This document shows positions 1-11,511 of a DNA stretch of 64,000 nt, one piece after another (the stretch's first letter is position 1; each line of letters begins with the position of its first letter). Made by a program: the position numbers and the translations under genes. The notes under the pieces were generated by a model. The model had not been told where the DNA came from. It saw only the letters and a list, made by a program, of their open reading frames with translations, and did no database searches. Source of the stretch: Phycomyces blakesleeanus NRRL 1555(-) (Eukaryota > Mucoromycota > Mucoromycetes > Mucorales > Phycomycetaceae); contig NW_017265134.1 of assembly GCF_001638985.1 (NCBI RefSeq), positions 4,330,906-4,394,905 on the forward strand. The letters run 5' to 3'.

Positions 1-20
1 AGAAGGCAACAAGTGACAAG

Positions 21-2822
21 GTGACAGGAATGAGAAAGCTGAGGATCAGCAATATCAACAATCTCAAGTACAGTGCTACTTGTGGTGATGATGAGTCTGC
101 CCATGGCGCTACTGAGCTCATCAGAACAATGGAAGCAAAGGGATTTTCCGTTCTCTACGAGTTTAATGAGAGAAATAGACTCACTCATATATTTTTTATG
201 AACAATATAATGATCAAGAGAGCTTGACGTTTCCCCGATGTCTTTATTGTGGATGTTACATACAAGACAAACTGCGCGAAGATGCCATTGGTTTGCGTAG
301 AGGGCGTCAGTAACCTAGGTGGAGAAAGGTTGAAGAGCTTTCCTGTGGCCTTTGCATGGGTAGCCGATGAGACAGAGAAGAGCTATGTTTGGTTTGTGAA
401 GTCTCTGAAAGCAATTGTTTTGGTGGGAGTTGATAAAGCCCCTATATTTGTTACAGAAAAAAGTAAAGCATTGATGAATGTGCTTGATTCCGAGTTCCCC
501 TTGACCAAGAAGCTTCTGTGTGATTGGCATATGATCAACAACATTGCCAAAATGGCGAAAAAAAACAATGAAACCAGGAAAAGAAAAAGAGTTGTGCACA
601 CATTTAGTCAACCAAATGATCTTCGGAGATAAACGTGATGTCTTTGATGAAAAGCTTGAGCTTTTCAAATTGCTGTCATCTTGAAAAGATTTCCAAAGTA
701 AAGAGCAGCTGGAAGACAATAATGATGATTCTACGAAGGTTGTAGAAAAAAGAACTCTGGAAAAGTACTTTGAAGATGAGTGGATGCCGTGCAAGGAAAA
801 GTGGACTGACTACCTCACTAGTCAATTAAAACATTTTGACTGTGTGACAACACAACGTGTCGAGAGTGGCCATAATGCTCTGAAAAGAAAAATCTTGGCT
901 CTTCAGTCATTGAACTCTTCATTTGAGCAAATTTGCTCCTATCTTCTCCAGTTCGAGAGCGACTATCAGAACCTTGAGTTGAATGAGGCAACTATCACAG
1001 ATGCCAGAATATACCATGAATCTCGCCTCCGTGGATTGATTCACCACGTCTCCAGAATTGGTTTGATTACTATTTGTGCTGAGCTTCTAGAAGAGGTTGT
1101 ACCTGGTAAGCTTTGCAATTGCAGAGTAAAAGTGGTGTTTGGTCTTCCTTGTCGCCATGATCTGCCAAGAGATCGTATGTTGCTATTATCAGACATTCCT
1201 GAAAGATGGATTCTGTCTTCTTCTTTGGGTGAACGTTTGAAGCAACTGGAATGTGACGTTTCTCTACAGAAAATCGACATTGAAAAACCTGCCCCATGGG
1301 TAAAATGTATAACAAAGCTTGAACAATTGTTTCATCAGTGTGAAGGGAATCAAAAAGTCCAGAATCTTATGGCAATGGTTGATGAACTTGTTGACAATGC
1401 TGGTGAAATAATTGACCATCCAAATGTTGTATTTCCTTTGGCAAGTAAGGTTAAAGCTCCTGGAAGACCTAAGCACGTCAAAAGGAAAACTGCTCTCCCA
1501 AAGGACTTTGTTCATCACAAGCACAGACATCTCCTTATGCAAAAAAACAAAGTAAGCATGCAACATACACAAATATGATTTCACAATCTAATACATATTT
1601 ATTCTTTATTTCTTTAGAATGATATCAGAAGTATTTTAAAAGAAGGACTTAAAGAAGTGATGAAGGAGTTCTTAGAGGAGGAGCCTCTCAAAAAAAGTAA
1701 TTTATAATTGTTTTTTTTTATGAAATTACAATGTAATATCTAATGCTTACTATTTCTAGTCATAAAAGAAATAAAAAAAGAAACCCAATTCGCTGAAAAA
1801 CAAGAGCCTCTTGAAGAAGGTAATTTTTGATAACTTATAAATGAATCACAAAATATTTTGTATGGTTTGCTCACACATTGCATGTTTTCTCTATAGCTAA
1901 AACAACCAATTTTGCTAAAAAGCAAGAGCCTCTCAAAGAAGGTAACCAATAAGATATTTTACTAAAATTAAATGCTAAATGTTACATTGTTTTTTGTTTC
2001 TTCTTAGTTGAAAAATATTCCTCTGGAATTAAAAGACCTAAACATCTCCAAGACGACTACTGGTACAATTTGCCTAGTCCAAAAAAACAAAACAAAAATG
2101 TGTATGTCTTTGCTCTGCCTGCTCAAATCGACCAAGCTGCCATTTTGTTGATGTTTAACCCCAAGTCCAATGGTTGGTGCAGTTTCCGTGTATTTGCACA
2201 CCTGAAAGAGGGTGGAGAAGATCAGTTTCCTTTGGTGAAGAAAAAGATGTTGGCCACGATGGCAACCCACGGTAAACTTTACGAGCACAACTTTGGCATG
2301 GATGTTGCCGAAGTGACAGAGGTCATTGCCTTTGGCTCTGAGATTGATCCTGCTCTTGGGGAAAATATCCCATCTTGCCCTTCCTCTATGTGGTTCTCTG
2401 CACCAGACTGTGCTCAGATAATAGCTGACACCTATAATGAGCCTGTTTGTGTGTACTCGGATGATCAGAGCGTCTTGCCTGTAACTTTTCTTCCCCTCCA
2501 TGATCGGAAGCCTCTCAAAAGAAAGTCATTGCCAATAATCTTGCACCATGTACATGGGTGCCACTGGACAACAATTAAAGTGAAGCCTCATGTACATTGG
2601 TTCTGGCCTGAGGTAAATGCGCTGTATTTTGATGCTATCCATAAAGGGAGTATCATTGACTGCTTTTCCACAAGTTGGAATCATTGGGGTCAGTTCCCAA
2701 AGAAGAAGTCTTATCTTTTACCCTCTATTACTACAACTACTACAATTACTACTACTGCCACTAACTCTCCTACAAATTCTTCTGTAAATTCTTCCAATAT
2801 TATTGACCTCACACATATATAA
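21..2822 (+). pseudogene. MULE transposase fused to an OTU-like cysteine protease domain, decayed
   Basis: The reading runs from a FAR1/MULE-like N-terminal part into a MULE DDE region (DVTYKTN near 252, CDWHMINN near 520-545), a SWIM-like CxC...CxH (CNCRVKVVFGLPCRH near 1117-1155), and then an OTU-type domain (2070-2660) with catalytic-type Cys in NGWCSFR and His-Trp in GCHWTTI. MULE transposases cut and paste DNA; OTU domains usually remove ubiquitin. Four GT-AG introns join the parts: 1552-1617 (phase 0), then 1697-1759, 1820-1896 and 1942-2007, all phase 1. Damage: in-frame TGA at 225-227, a frameshift near 560-600, TGA at 682-684. After TGA 225 the frame resumes as RFPDVFIVDVTYKTN, and the sites fit CGA-to-TGA. 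The 5' end lies outside the window. Seen: motifs, splice frames, stops. Inferred: single fused protein. Confidence 0.8.
1618..1941 (+). repeat. Tandemly repeated micro-exons in the MULE-OTU linker
   Basis: Three successive exons (1618-1696, 1760-1819 and 1897-1941) each end in a similar peptide: EEEPLKK, EKQEPLEE and KKQEPLKE. The last two are 60 and 45 nt, both multiples of three, and are bounded by phase 1 introns of 63, 77 and 66 nt. Symmetric phase-1 exons can be duplicated without breaking the frame, so this looks like exon duplication. The resulting linker between SWIM and OTU would be Lys/Glu rich. Confidence 0.65.
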
Positions 2823-5304
2823 CTTATCTATCTTTCTATCTTTTAATATACTTTACTCCTATTTTTTTCATTAATTTTTTAACAAACACAATTGCACCCA
2901 GTCTGTCTTTAATTTTAATGTTACATGTAAAACCCAGATACAAATATTATTGGCATCCAACTAATTGGAAGACTATATAATTGGCTTTTATTTTTTGGAT
3001 TACAAAGTCTGTGCATTTATAAGCAATCTGATTAAGATCTTCATCCAATCACAGATGTGAATTTTACCATAAAAGATGTAAAACAGAAACAATACATAGC
3101 TTTTGATAGATTTCTATCTTAATTCGAGTACTAAAGCTTGGATATTTTGCCATATTGCTGAAAAAATACGTATATTTTTATATCCAAAATTTGACGTTAA
3201 TTTATTATGTTTTGGTTGAATAAACAAGCAAAATATATACTTTTTTTCACGTTTTTAACCATTTGAGATAAATTGTTTTTGCTAATAAATATCTTTTCTA
3301 CATAATAATATGGTCTAAAACTTTTACTGAAACGTTTTTTTACTATTTTCTATTGATATAAAGCATTTGCAAGTGATTTTTACTAATATTTTCAAATTGT
3401 TGTTTTTTTGTTCAATCTTTCACAAATAAAATGTACAAAACTTTTGTAATTCACTCATTAAACGTGATTCAAAAAAAATTACAAAACAAACAAATACTCA
3501 CTTTATGCAAAAAAAATCAACAAAACCAATCATTTTACTCTCATATTTCTATCTATTTTTTTGAACTAGCTATGAATTTTTTAAAAATAAATAAAAATGA
3601 AAATGAAAAGTTATGGACAAATGTTCTTCTACTTTTACATGATTTTTCTTAGTGAATAAAGACAAGTGATTATACTGGATGGGGACAGGGGAGTGACTGT
3701 TTTTTGGGGGACAGGGTGTTACACACAGAAACAATGGATGTCTGCCGGACAAGTTAAAAGTAGTCACACCTCTAATTATCTGCCAGAATACTCACTATAA
3801 ACTTGTGTAACACCCTGTCCCCTAAGATTTACATTAAAAAAAATAAAAAAATAAAAATTTATAATTTATAATATAAAATGCTGTGCCTATGTATAAGTTT
3901 TAATATTTCAGTTTTTTTTTCAAAAACTAGCGGACATTTAATACTGGTTTTTTATCGGTGTTTTAAATGAAAAAATTGACACAAATCCTAAAATTTCTGA
4001 TTTTAATAAAAATATACTATATTATATTTTTTTACTGATTTAATAAATAATTCAAAAATCAAAATTATTCATTGATAAATTTTTATTTATTGCATCTGCA
4101 GAATTCAGATCATAAACCAATTGTCTTAGAAATTTATAACTTAAGTCAAATATTAATCTGAATTAATATTAATAGGTAGTTAATATAAAGAGCAAATAAA
4201 TGTTTTTAAGTTATTACAAATAATATAATATAAAGATGGTTTTCTCAAAATATATTAATAATAAAAAACAAATATTTTGTAATATATGATAATTGTTTCT
4301 AAGAAGAAAAATATAGAAATAATATAAAGTATCAATATAAAGTGGTATTTTTAACATATATAAAAACTTCTAATATTCTCATAAAAAATTAAAATTGTAT
4401 AAAACTTTTTATTATATAACTTTACATATATTTAAGTTTCTTTTATTTATATTTCAATCTAATTTTACCAAAATACTTTAATTAGTTAATTTTAATTAAA
4501 CTATATATTATACAAATAAAATTGTTTTTTTTAAAATTTACTATCTTCATTTTCTAAGTCCAGTTATTTAAACTAGTATTTTCTGTTTAAAATGTTTTGA
4601 TTAAGTAGATAGTCTTGTTAAAAGTGCTAAACTACTGATCTAAAAAAAAGAACAAATCATATCTTACATAGCTTTCCTGACATATTCTGCTCATATTTTT
4701 TTTATAATATATTAAATAAATAAGTTGTATTCCTATAAAAGTATATTTACATTATCTACAATTTATATACAATATAAAAATTTATACATACATATATTAT
4801 CTATGAGATTTATTTTATTTAATATTAATAAATAATAAAACTCTTATAAATTGAAGTTGAAACAAATCATCCAAATTTTAAAATAATTTTGATTCTAAAA
4901 AAGATAACTTTGGGTTCATTTCAGATGTTGATTTTCAAATACAGCACCTTATAAACATCTCTATTTTTCTGTCGAGTTCAAAATATTTAAAAATATTATA
5001 TAATTTAGCTGAAAAAGTTTTCAAATTATTAACATATAAATAATAATAATATTAATACTATTATCTAAAGTTGCTTTATATTATTTATGTAATATATATT
5101 GTTATATCTTATATAATTGTCTATTAAAATAGAATATGTAGAAAATAAGATACATAAATATTAAATAGATAACTACTATACATTATAGCTTATTTTTTAA
5201 GCTATTAAAAATTAAAATAGAAAACTAATCATAAAATCAAATATCTTAGTTACTATTTTGTATCAGTTAAATAAGAGTGTAAATAATATATTAAAGATAT
5301 ATTA
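2823..5304. other. A+T-rich intergenic stretch
   Basis: No ORF with recognisable protein character was found. The sequence is very A+T rich with many short runs. The only structured element I see is the 19-bp inverted repeat at 3707-3822, listed separately. Confidence 0.6.
3707..3822. repeat. Perfect 19-bp inverted repeat around an 78-bp centre
   Basis: ggggacagggtgttacaca at 3707-3725 recurs as its exact reverse complement at 3804-3822. The G-rich arms stand out from the surrounding A+T-rich DNA. It could be a small foldback element or the fused ends of a decayed DNA transposon; no target duplication is evident. Confidence 0.6.
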
Positions 5305-5521
5305 GAGCATCTTCAGCAGTAACTTTTATCCAGACTTTTATACCGCATTTGGACTTTTATCTAAAAGTTAATTTCTCAGCAGTTTCTTTTATTTTATTTT
5401 ATGAAAAATTTATAGTCCTAAATTTTATCTAGCTGCTGTATTTGACAGGGATTTAAAAGTTTTATCTTTTCCTTTCTTCACTCCGAGTCTCTTTTTTTCT
5501 AAAAAAATTTTTAATTCAAAC

Positions 5522-6464
5522 ATGAATAATCCCAACACCACCAATGTTCCTGAAATTAATACTCTTACTATCAGAGCACCTAGGGCTACCCCCAAGGCCC
5601 CTAGATCTTTCAACTAAACTCCCCTTGAGAACCGTACCTTATGCTCTGTATTCATTTGAGCTTTGGAGGATGTAATCACTGGCGACTTTTTCAGCAACGT
5701 CTTGAGTCAATATCTCTTGATATTTGAGGAAAGCCGCGTTGATCCTCCAGTTATTTGCAGCCCATCCTAGATCAATTCTTGCTGGAATGTGATACAAGCT
5801 GCAGTCATGAAGTTTGTTGGGGTATTGGAAGACACCCTTGCTGTTAACTAGAGCGGTGCCACTATTGAAGATAAGATAATGCAAAAACATTAGTTACAAT
5901 AACTGGATACAGTAGACTAATTTATGTTAACAGTATCAAAAAGCGCTCCAAGTCTATGAAAAGGAGCACCTAACTGGCAAAAAGTTCATCTATGATGATT
6001 GCTATAAAATCTTGAAGTAGGAACCCAAGTGGAAGTCCATTTTGGCTACTAAAGCCAAAACTACCACAGGTAGTATAATCAACAGTGCAAATGCCACTGT
6101 CTCTTCTATGACCAAGGTGAGTAGAGTGGATGATTACCATCCAGAGGGCCGTAAGGCCAGTAAGAGAAAGGTTATGAAAGGGCAGTGTCTGTCAAATGTC
6201 GTTGAGGAACAACTTGAAGGTTTCAGAGAGCTTATAGATAAGCAACAGAAAATAATGGAGAAGAACAAAAGATTCGAAAGATTGCTCTTTCGTTGCTCTC
6301 AAGATTATGAGATAATCTTAGCTGACAAATCTTTGTACAAAAATGCCAATGTTTTGGCCTTTATTGCTGCACGTAAGCAAAAGGCTATAGATCATGTAGA
6401 CTCTGGCATCTATGACAAGATAGATGAAGAAGAGAGTGCTCTGGAAGAAGAACAAAATGAATAA
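5522..6464 (+). pseudogene. Harbinger Myb/SANT-like DNA-binding accessory protein, decayed
   Basis: Read from ATG 5522, the frame gives MNNPNTTNVPEINTL, then RSFN*TPLENRTLC and, further on, SGAT and a C-terminal part with KKFIYDDCYKILK*EPKWKS and RPEGRKASKRK-type basic residues. This order matches the trihelix/NAM-associated proteins encoded next to Harbinger transposases, which help the transposase enter the nucleus and bind TIRs. In-frame stops (after RSFN, CSVFI, CSPS, AVN and KILK) each fit one C-to-T change in CAA, CGA or CAG. A short intron near 5891-5933 is likely, but its frames do not join cleanly. The last 140 codons from about 6042 are open. Confidence 0.7.
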
Positions 6465-6519
6465 AATATATGTTTATCTCTAAATATTTGTTATTTTTAA
6501 AGGCTTTACAATGGGAATT

Positions 6520-8435
6520 TTATTCATTGCCTTTGATGTCCCAGTGGTGGTTTATCAGGTCTTGTCTTAACTGAAGAGACAAATCTTTGTTCCTGATTTC
6601 TCTCCGTCTTTCAAAGAAAGCATTGAAGACATCAATGTCTGTGTCTCTGCTGATTGTTGCAATGTCTTCCAGGTGGTAAGGAGACAGATTCTCTAGCCCG
6701 TACACCCCACGTTCATCTTCTACTATCATATTATGCATGATAACACATGCATGCATTACCTCAGTAATATTTCTTACTCTCCAAAGTCTTGCAAGATGGC
6801 TCAAGATAGCAAATCGAGTTTGCAACACACCAAAAGCTCTTTCCACATCTTTTCTACAGGCTTCCTGTTGGGTGCGAAAGTACTATTACAATTATATATA
6901 TTTAGCAGAGTATATATGCATTTTCTATTGTTTATTCACGTTTTCCTTTATTGTGGTAGCCTGTTTCAATGCTGCCACAAGGTTGCCATAGCTGAGATAT
7001 ATATCATCAACAAGGTAATATCTCATATTATATATATTGTTGTTGATAACAAAATGTATATTATGAGTGGCTCCTTGGGTGTATCGCCTGAACAAGGGAG
7101 ACCTATCCAAAACATTGATGTCGTTGAGTGTTTCAGGAAGGCCAAAGAAGCAATGCCAGATCCAAAGATCACAAGACGCAACAGCTTTGAGGATCATCGT
7201 TGGCACCTTCTCTTTACTCTTTTACTGTCAATGGTAGGCCGTCTGACAGTTCTTCCATGTCCAGTGCATGCAGTCAAGCAAGCCAAGCATTCTGGGGAAC
7301 CTGCGTTTCTCTCCGTCTTTGTACAGTCTCCCTACATCTGCAGGCATAGAAGTATGGAGGTACTCTTCGCCAAAGACTTCACACACTCCTTGGCAGAAAT
7401 GGTGGAGGCTCTCCAGGATAGTGCTCTCACCCATTCTCAAGTACTCATCAAGAGAATCAGCAGATATTGCAGTGGAGAGCATTCGCATTGCAGCTGTTGT
7501 CTTTTGCAAGGAATGGAGTCCAGGCTTTCCTGCTGCATTTTTCTTTTGTATGAAGTACTGGTCGTGTTTTTCCATAGCTTTGTTGATTCTAAGGAATAAC
7601 CCTTTTCTCATTCTAAAACGATGGCAAAATTTGGCTTCGTATACCAAGTGTGGTATTTCAGATATGAAACAATAGAAAAATAATAAATTTGATAATAGAG
7701 ACATATAGAAATACTTTGAGACTGTATATAAGTTGTCTTTATTCATAAATAAAAAGTGTTTCTTTTTATAAGAAAACACAATCTGCTCTTGTCATTACGT
7801 CTTAGTTTCTTAAGGCTTTCTTCCTTTACTATATTTGGTTATTAGAGTGTATTTACTGCTTAACTAGTGTTGGTGTTACAATTATGACATCAAGTCATAA
7901 AGCGTACTTCTTTAGCTCTTAGCTATTCTTTTCTCTTTTATACTAGAGCTTTAGGACTTCCTACTAAATTAGCTCCATATCGATCTGACACAGTTTACCC
8001 AGCAGTATGATATAATTATCTTAACAATCTTTAAAATATTATCTACAGTACTAACTGTAATAATTATTGGGCTGATTACTTAATGGTTTATATATATTTT
8101 ATACTGACAAGATAATAGCTACTACGCTATCTCAATATGAATATGTTTTTATATGTAATAAATCCAACATCCGAGTGGCTGGACTACCACACCAAGCCTT
8201 CACCAGAAAAGTAATTGCTCATTAGTCTTTCGTACCCAGCCAAGTAATCTCAGTCAATAGTCAAACACCCAATTACAGAACCTCTTCTGATTGTCGACTT
8301 GTCAAAGTTTAGAGCTGCCTCTCCCACAACCTTCATACATTTTCCAACAATGTACTCATACAGATTGACTTCTTCTTCTTCTTCTTCTTCTCTGCACTGC
8401 TTTAAGTATTTTTCGAGTTGCTTTTTAGTGTTCAT
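6520..8435 (-). pseudogene. PIF/Harbinger DDE transposase, decayed and interrupted
   Basis: Exon 1 (8435 to about 8205) encodes an Asp/Glu-rich start and STIRRGSVIGCLTID*DY; the frame resumes at about 7662 with EIPHLVYEAKFCHRFRM after a 542-bp insertion. Catalytic Asp residues lie in LLDCMHWTWKNC and NDINVLDRS, the Glu in MIVEDE; YYLVDDIY and CRKDVERAFGVLQ are family hallmarks. A 57-nt intron (6883-6939) joins KEN to YFRTQQEACRKD in frame. Stops: TGA after CLTID, and TGA plus TAA just after the first DDE Asp block (7228-7222). The product would excise and insert the element with its Myb-like partner; this copy cannot be functional as it stands. Confidence 0.85.
7663..8204. mobile_element. 542-bp insertion in the Harbinger transposase, LTR-like
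   Basis: Minus-strand coding NYF-S is cut here: removing about 542 bp rejoins NYFS to EIPHLVYEAKF. TCT stands on both sides of the break. The inserted strand carries TGTTGGATTTATTACA near one end, a TATA-type AGTATAAAAGAG in the middle and ends near TTGTTTCA, features of a solo LTR. However, the 5-bp duplication is imperfect and the first 35 bp fall outside a TG...CA unit, so the class is uncertain. Confidence 0.45.
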
Positions 8436-8586
8436 TGTGATTTAAGGGGGGAAAGGAACTCCGCTCAAAATTTACTTAAAAGTTAGAGAAAAAATTAACT
8501 GCTGGGCGAGGTGGCTTTTTTTTATGTAAAAGTGACAATTTTTGATCCCAGATAAAATAAAAGTTAGCCGACTGCTAAAGATGCTT

Positions 8587-9098
8587 TTATATAGAATAAA
8601 AAAACCAATATTATATAATATTCTTATACTATTATTTTAAATAAATATATAAATATAATATCTACATTAATACATAAAGCAAATATTAAAAAAAACTAAT
8701 TTTTTGTAAAACCAGATAAATAAAATTTCAAAATACTTCTTATTAATGCAGTCAGTTTCTTTTAATAATTGATATATAAATTAAATAACAAATAAATTTT
8801 ACAATAAGTGTTAATTTAGTTTTAAAAAAATAAAAAAAATTGAGAAGCTGTCTCATATAATCTGTATATATATATCATTAATATATATAACAAAAATTTT
8901 ATGCTTAAGAAACTTAAAAAATATCAAATATAAAAAGTATTATTTCTTATTAACTCTTTTTATATACTTGAATTTTAGTATAAAAAAATATCAAACATGT
9001 TTTTATTGATATTTTATTTTTGTATTTATTAAAAAGACATATATAATATACATATTTGAAAAGAATTTACTTTAAAAAATAAAATAATAGTTTCTGTA
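8587..9098. other. A+T-rich spacer
   Basis: It begins with the right TTA duplication of the Harbinger element (8587-8589) and ends with CTGTA (9094-9098), the left duplication of the next solo LTR. I see no gene in it. Confidence 0.6.
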
Positions 9099-9447
9099 TA
9101 TTATATTTGTATATAGAAAGGTGGAACAATAAGTACTTTGAGACTCTTTTTTATTGTGTTTATTAAAAGTTCAAGTCAAATCGAATTGTCTTAATAAAAG
9201 TTATTTTATCTATGATATTTATATTTATTGAGATATATCCAGTCACCCTGGATATGAGTCATTGTAACGGCTTTGCAATAATAGTTTAAGTACTTCTTGA
9301 AGATGATCCAATAATGGATCTGACACATTGCTCTTATGTTTCAGATAGGACTTCATATTGGATAATCATTTATAATGACCTCTTTGACAGGTACTTCTGT
9401 CTGGGTTTGTATATGATATCGGATATTAAAGTATCCCACATATAACA
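9099..9447 (-). mobile_element. Solo LTR, family beta (349 bp)
   Basis: On the minus strand it starts TGTTATATGTGGGATAC and ends near CAAATATAATA. CTGTA flanks it on both sides (9094-9098 and 9448-9452), a 5-bp target duplication as made by LTR retrotransposon integrases. A second 349-bp copy lies at 61421-61769. No internal gag-pol sequence remains, so it is a solo LTR produced by LTR-LTR recombination. Confidence 0.8.
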
Positions 9448-9739
9448 CTGTATACAAATAAATATATATAAAATATATTTATAATTTTTTAAAGTAACTT
9501 TTATCAACTTACATTATATATATTAAAAATAAAAGAACAGATTTTAAGATTTTTGTTATAAAACTAATTTTCAATCAATAAGAACTCCAATGACAATCAC
9601 AATACTTTATCACGTTATATCTTTATATATTTTTTGTTTATAAGGAGACATAGTCTCAAAGTTTATTAAGTGAATATCATTGGGATAGTCACAAACTGTG
9701 TTTTTGGGGTTTTATATTGTGAGGGCAAAGGTAGCAACA

Positions 9740-9938
9740 TATTTTTATAATTTTTTTTGTTTTTTTTTATTTTAAAATAATTTAATTTTTTTTTGTTTTT
9801 AGGGTTTTATGGAGAAGTCAGTTGAAAACAAGTAAAAAGTGAAGCAAGGTTCGAGAGTAGAGGGAAAGAGAGGTGCAGAGAAGTGGTCAATCAAGTGAGA
9901 AAAAAGGGAGAGGTGCATGGGGGATGTCAGAAGAGAGA
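9740..9938 (-). other. LINE 3' end: last ORF2 codons, 3' UTR and A-rich tail
   Basis: Read on the minus strand, the LINE stop codon lies right at the CACTA B insertion point. It is followed by about 130 bp of pyrimidine-rich UTR, then by an A-rich tract (T-rich on the plus strand, 9745-9800). Joining this piece to 23327 makes an uninterrupted 3' end. Confidence 0.7.
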
Positions 9939-10193
9939 CACTGAAAAAATAAAGACAATTAACATATTGTCCAGGTAGTCAGATCATAGTGGATATGTCA
10001 GGATTTTTTTTCATCTCAGCAGTTTTTTTCATCAAGTTGAGGGTGTAGTTTTGATGTATTCTATTAGCTTAAATAAAAATAAAATAAAAATAAAATAAAA
10101 AATACATTTTGGTTTACTATAAAACCGTATCAAATGAAATATTTGTAGCACTCTTGTTTCCTTTTTTATTTTATAATTCAAAATACATATACT

Positions 10194-10302
10194 ATGTTTC
10201 CTTCTATTCAAATGCACAACACTGATTGCCACTGCACCAGATGCAATAATAATGATCAAGGAGTTTCCCGAGTATCGAGACGTACTGCTCAGCGTCATAA
10301 TA
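10194..10302 (+). pseudogene. Element B tnp2 exon 1, 5' part (cut off by element A)
   Basis: ATG 10194 opens MFPSIQMHNTDCHCTRC, matching MFPSTQIHTLDCHCIKC in element C (50630). The CxCxxC cluster followed by VSRVSRRTAQRH looks like the Cys/His finger found at the start of fungal Tnp2 transposases. The exon continues at 17010 after element A. With A and one ATA copy removed the joint reads RHNK*ARFEG against RRNKRARVEG in C, so a TGA is also present just past the joint. Confidence 0.85.
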
Positions 10303-10589
10303 CACTGGGGAATTAGATTTCTACACATATGCAATAGTATGGGAAATTCTGAGTGACAGAATAATTAAATTCTGGAATTTGGCATTTATAGATTCCGTTC
10401 GCAATATGTTATGTTACCTGTGAGTTGTCCATGTAACTTCTGAACTTATTGAGATGTAAGGTTCTTTTAAACTATTTAATCGCAGAGAGAATAATCAAAT
10501 TATGGCATCTTTTTTTTGGATGTTATATTAAGTTAAACTTGATTTGAAACAGAGATTCCAATAAAAAAATCTATTTTTGATAGAAAACT

Positions 10590-10690
10590 GTCTACTGAAA
10601 TAGTAGAATTCTATTGGATTACTTAACAGAGAAAACTATCTACTGAAATAATAATATTCTATTGGATCATTTAACAGAAGAAACAGGATT
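10590..10690. repeat. Subterminal repeats of CACTA element A
   Basis: Two near-identical units of about 60 bp contain ctactgaaatagtagaatt / ctattggattacttaacag and their variant. CACTA elements usually carry clustered subterminal motifs that the accessory protein binds, so these are candidate binding sites for the companion protein at 12024. Confidence 0.5.
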
Positions 10691-11102
10691 TATGTATACT
10701 GTCTTCCGAATCTAAACACTTTTATTGGACAATTATGCATGGCTAAACTATAGGATTCACACATGCCATACTACTGCAATACTTCTTGCACTTCATTTCA
10801 AATATTTTTATAGGGATTGTTTTGGAAAAATTGTTTTTATTTAAAAAAAAAAGCTTCTTGCTTATAATATGTATGGCTTGACAATATATAGTCTAATCTA
10901 ATATATAAGCTACTACATAATTAATATAATACCAAACCCTTTCATATATTATAATATATAAATACTTCCAATACGATAGAATTCTAAAAAGAAACGCGTG
11001 TTTACGGTATTTCACTAGTAAGAGAAGGCTAAAATATTATTCAATTATATTAGATTATATAAATATTTATTTTTCTTTAATTTAAATAATATGGTTACTT
11101 AC

Positions 11103-11511
11103 CAGTACTTTCGTCAGAACCAGGCATAGTGCACATTGACTGTTGTTCTGAAAGGTTTAATAAAATGCATTAGTAAAGATCATGGAATAAATTTTGGCTT
11201 TATTACTTACCAAATAAAACCGGTTTTCAAAGACAAGCTATTCAATCAGGTACATAGAAATGTTGGCAGTACTAACAGAGATAGAAAATAAACAAAATTA
11301 GATATAAGAATAAAATAAACAAAATTAGATATAAGAATAAAATAAATAAATATATTATTCAGACTTACTGGATAAATTTCTGCTGTTGGTATGTCTTTAT
11401 GATGAGCTGAGGAGAGAAAAAGAAAATAATTAATAAAGAAACACATACACAATAACCGCGTTTTACCTTTTTGTTCTTGTCCATTAATCAACACGGCAAA
11501 GACTTGTAATA
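11103..11511 (-). other. Chain of tiny spliced exons, third gene of element A (tentative)
   Basis: On the minus strand, acceptor-exon-donor units follow each other: 11467-11511 (45 nt), 11369-11406 (38 nt), 11211-11271 (61 nt) and 11103-11147 (45 nt), each preceded by a pyrimidine-rich AG and followed by GTAAG or GTAAA. Position and direction correspond to the small-exon gene beyond the companion gene in B and C. I could not align the peptides convincingly, and 11211-11271 carries a stop in one frame, so coding is unproven. Confidence 0.35.

Larger units (their letters stand above)
5305..8586. mobile_element. PIF/Harbinger element with TTA target duplication
   Basis: The ends are inverted: GAGCATCTTCAGCAGT at the left, AAGCATCTTTAGCAGT as reverse complement of the right. 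TTA lies on both sides (5302-5304 and 8587-8589), matching the 3-bp TTA/TAA duplication known for PIF/Harbinger. It carries the two genes usual for the superfamily: a Myb/SANT-like protein on the plus strand and a DDE transposase on the minus strand, convergent. Both genes are broken. The MITE at 45272-45564 shares about 150 bp at each end and looks like an internal deletion derivative. Confidence 0.9.

Noticed and set aside
5639..5890. 83-codon minus ORF
   Set aside because: Shadow of the Harbinger Myb/SANT-like gene, which lies on the plus strand here.
8160..8205. tRNA-like sequence GGTGTGGTAGTCCAGCC
   Set aside because: No cloverleaf can be drawn and no B-box (GGTTCGAxTCC) follows at the right distance.
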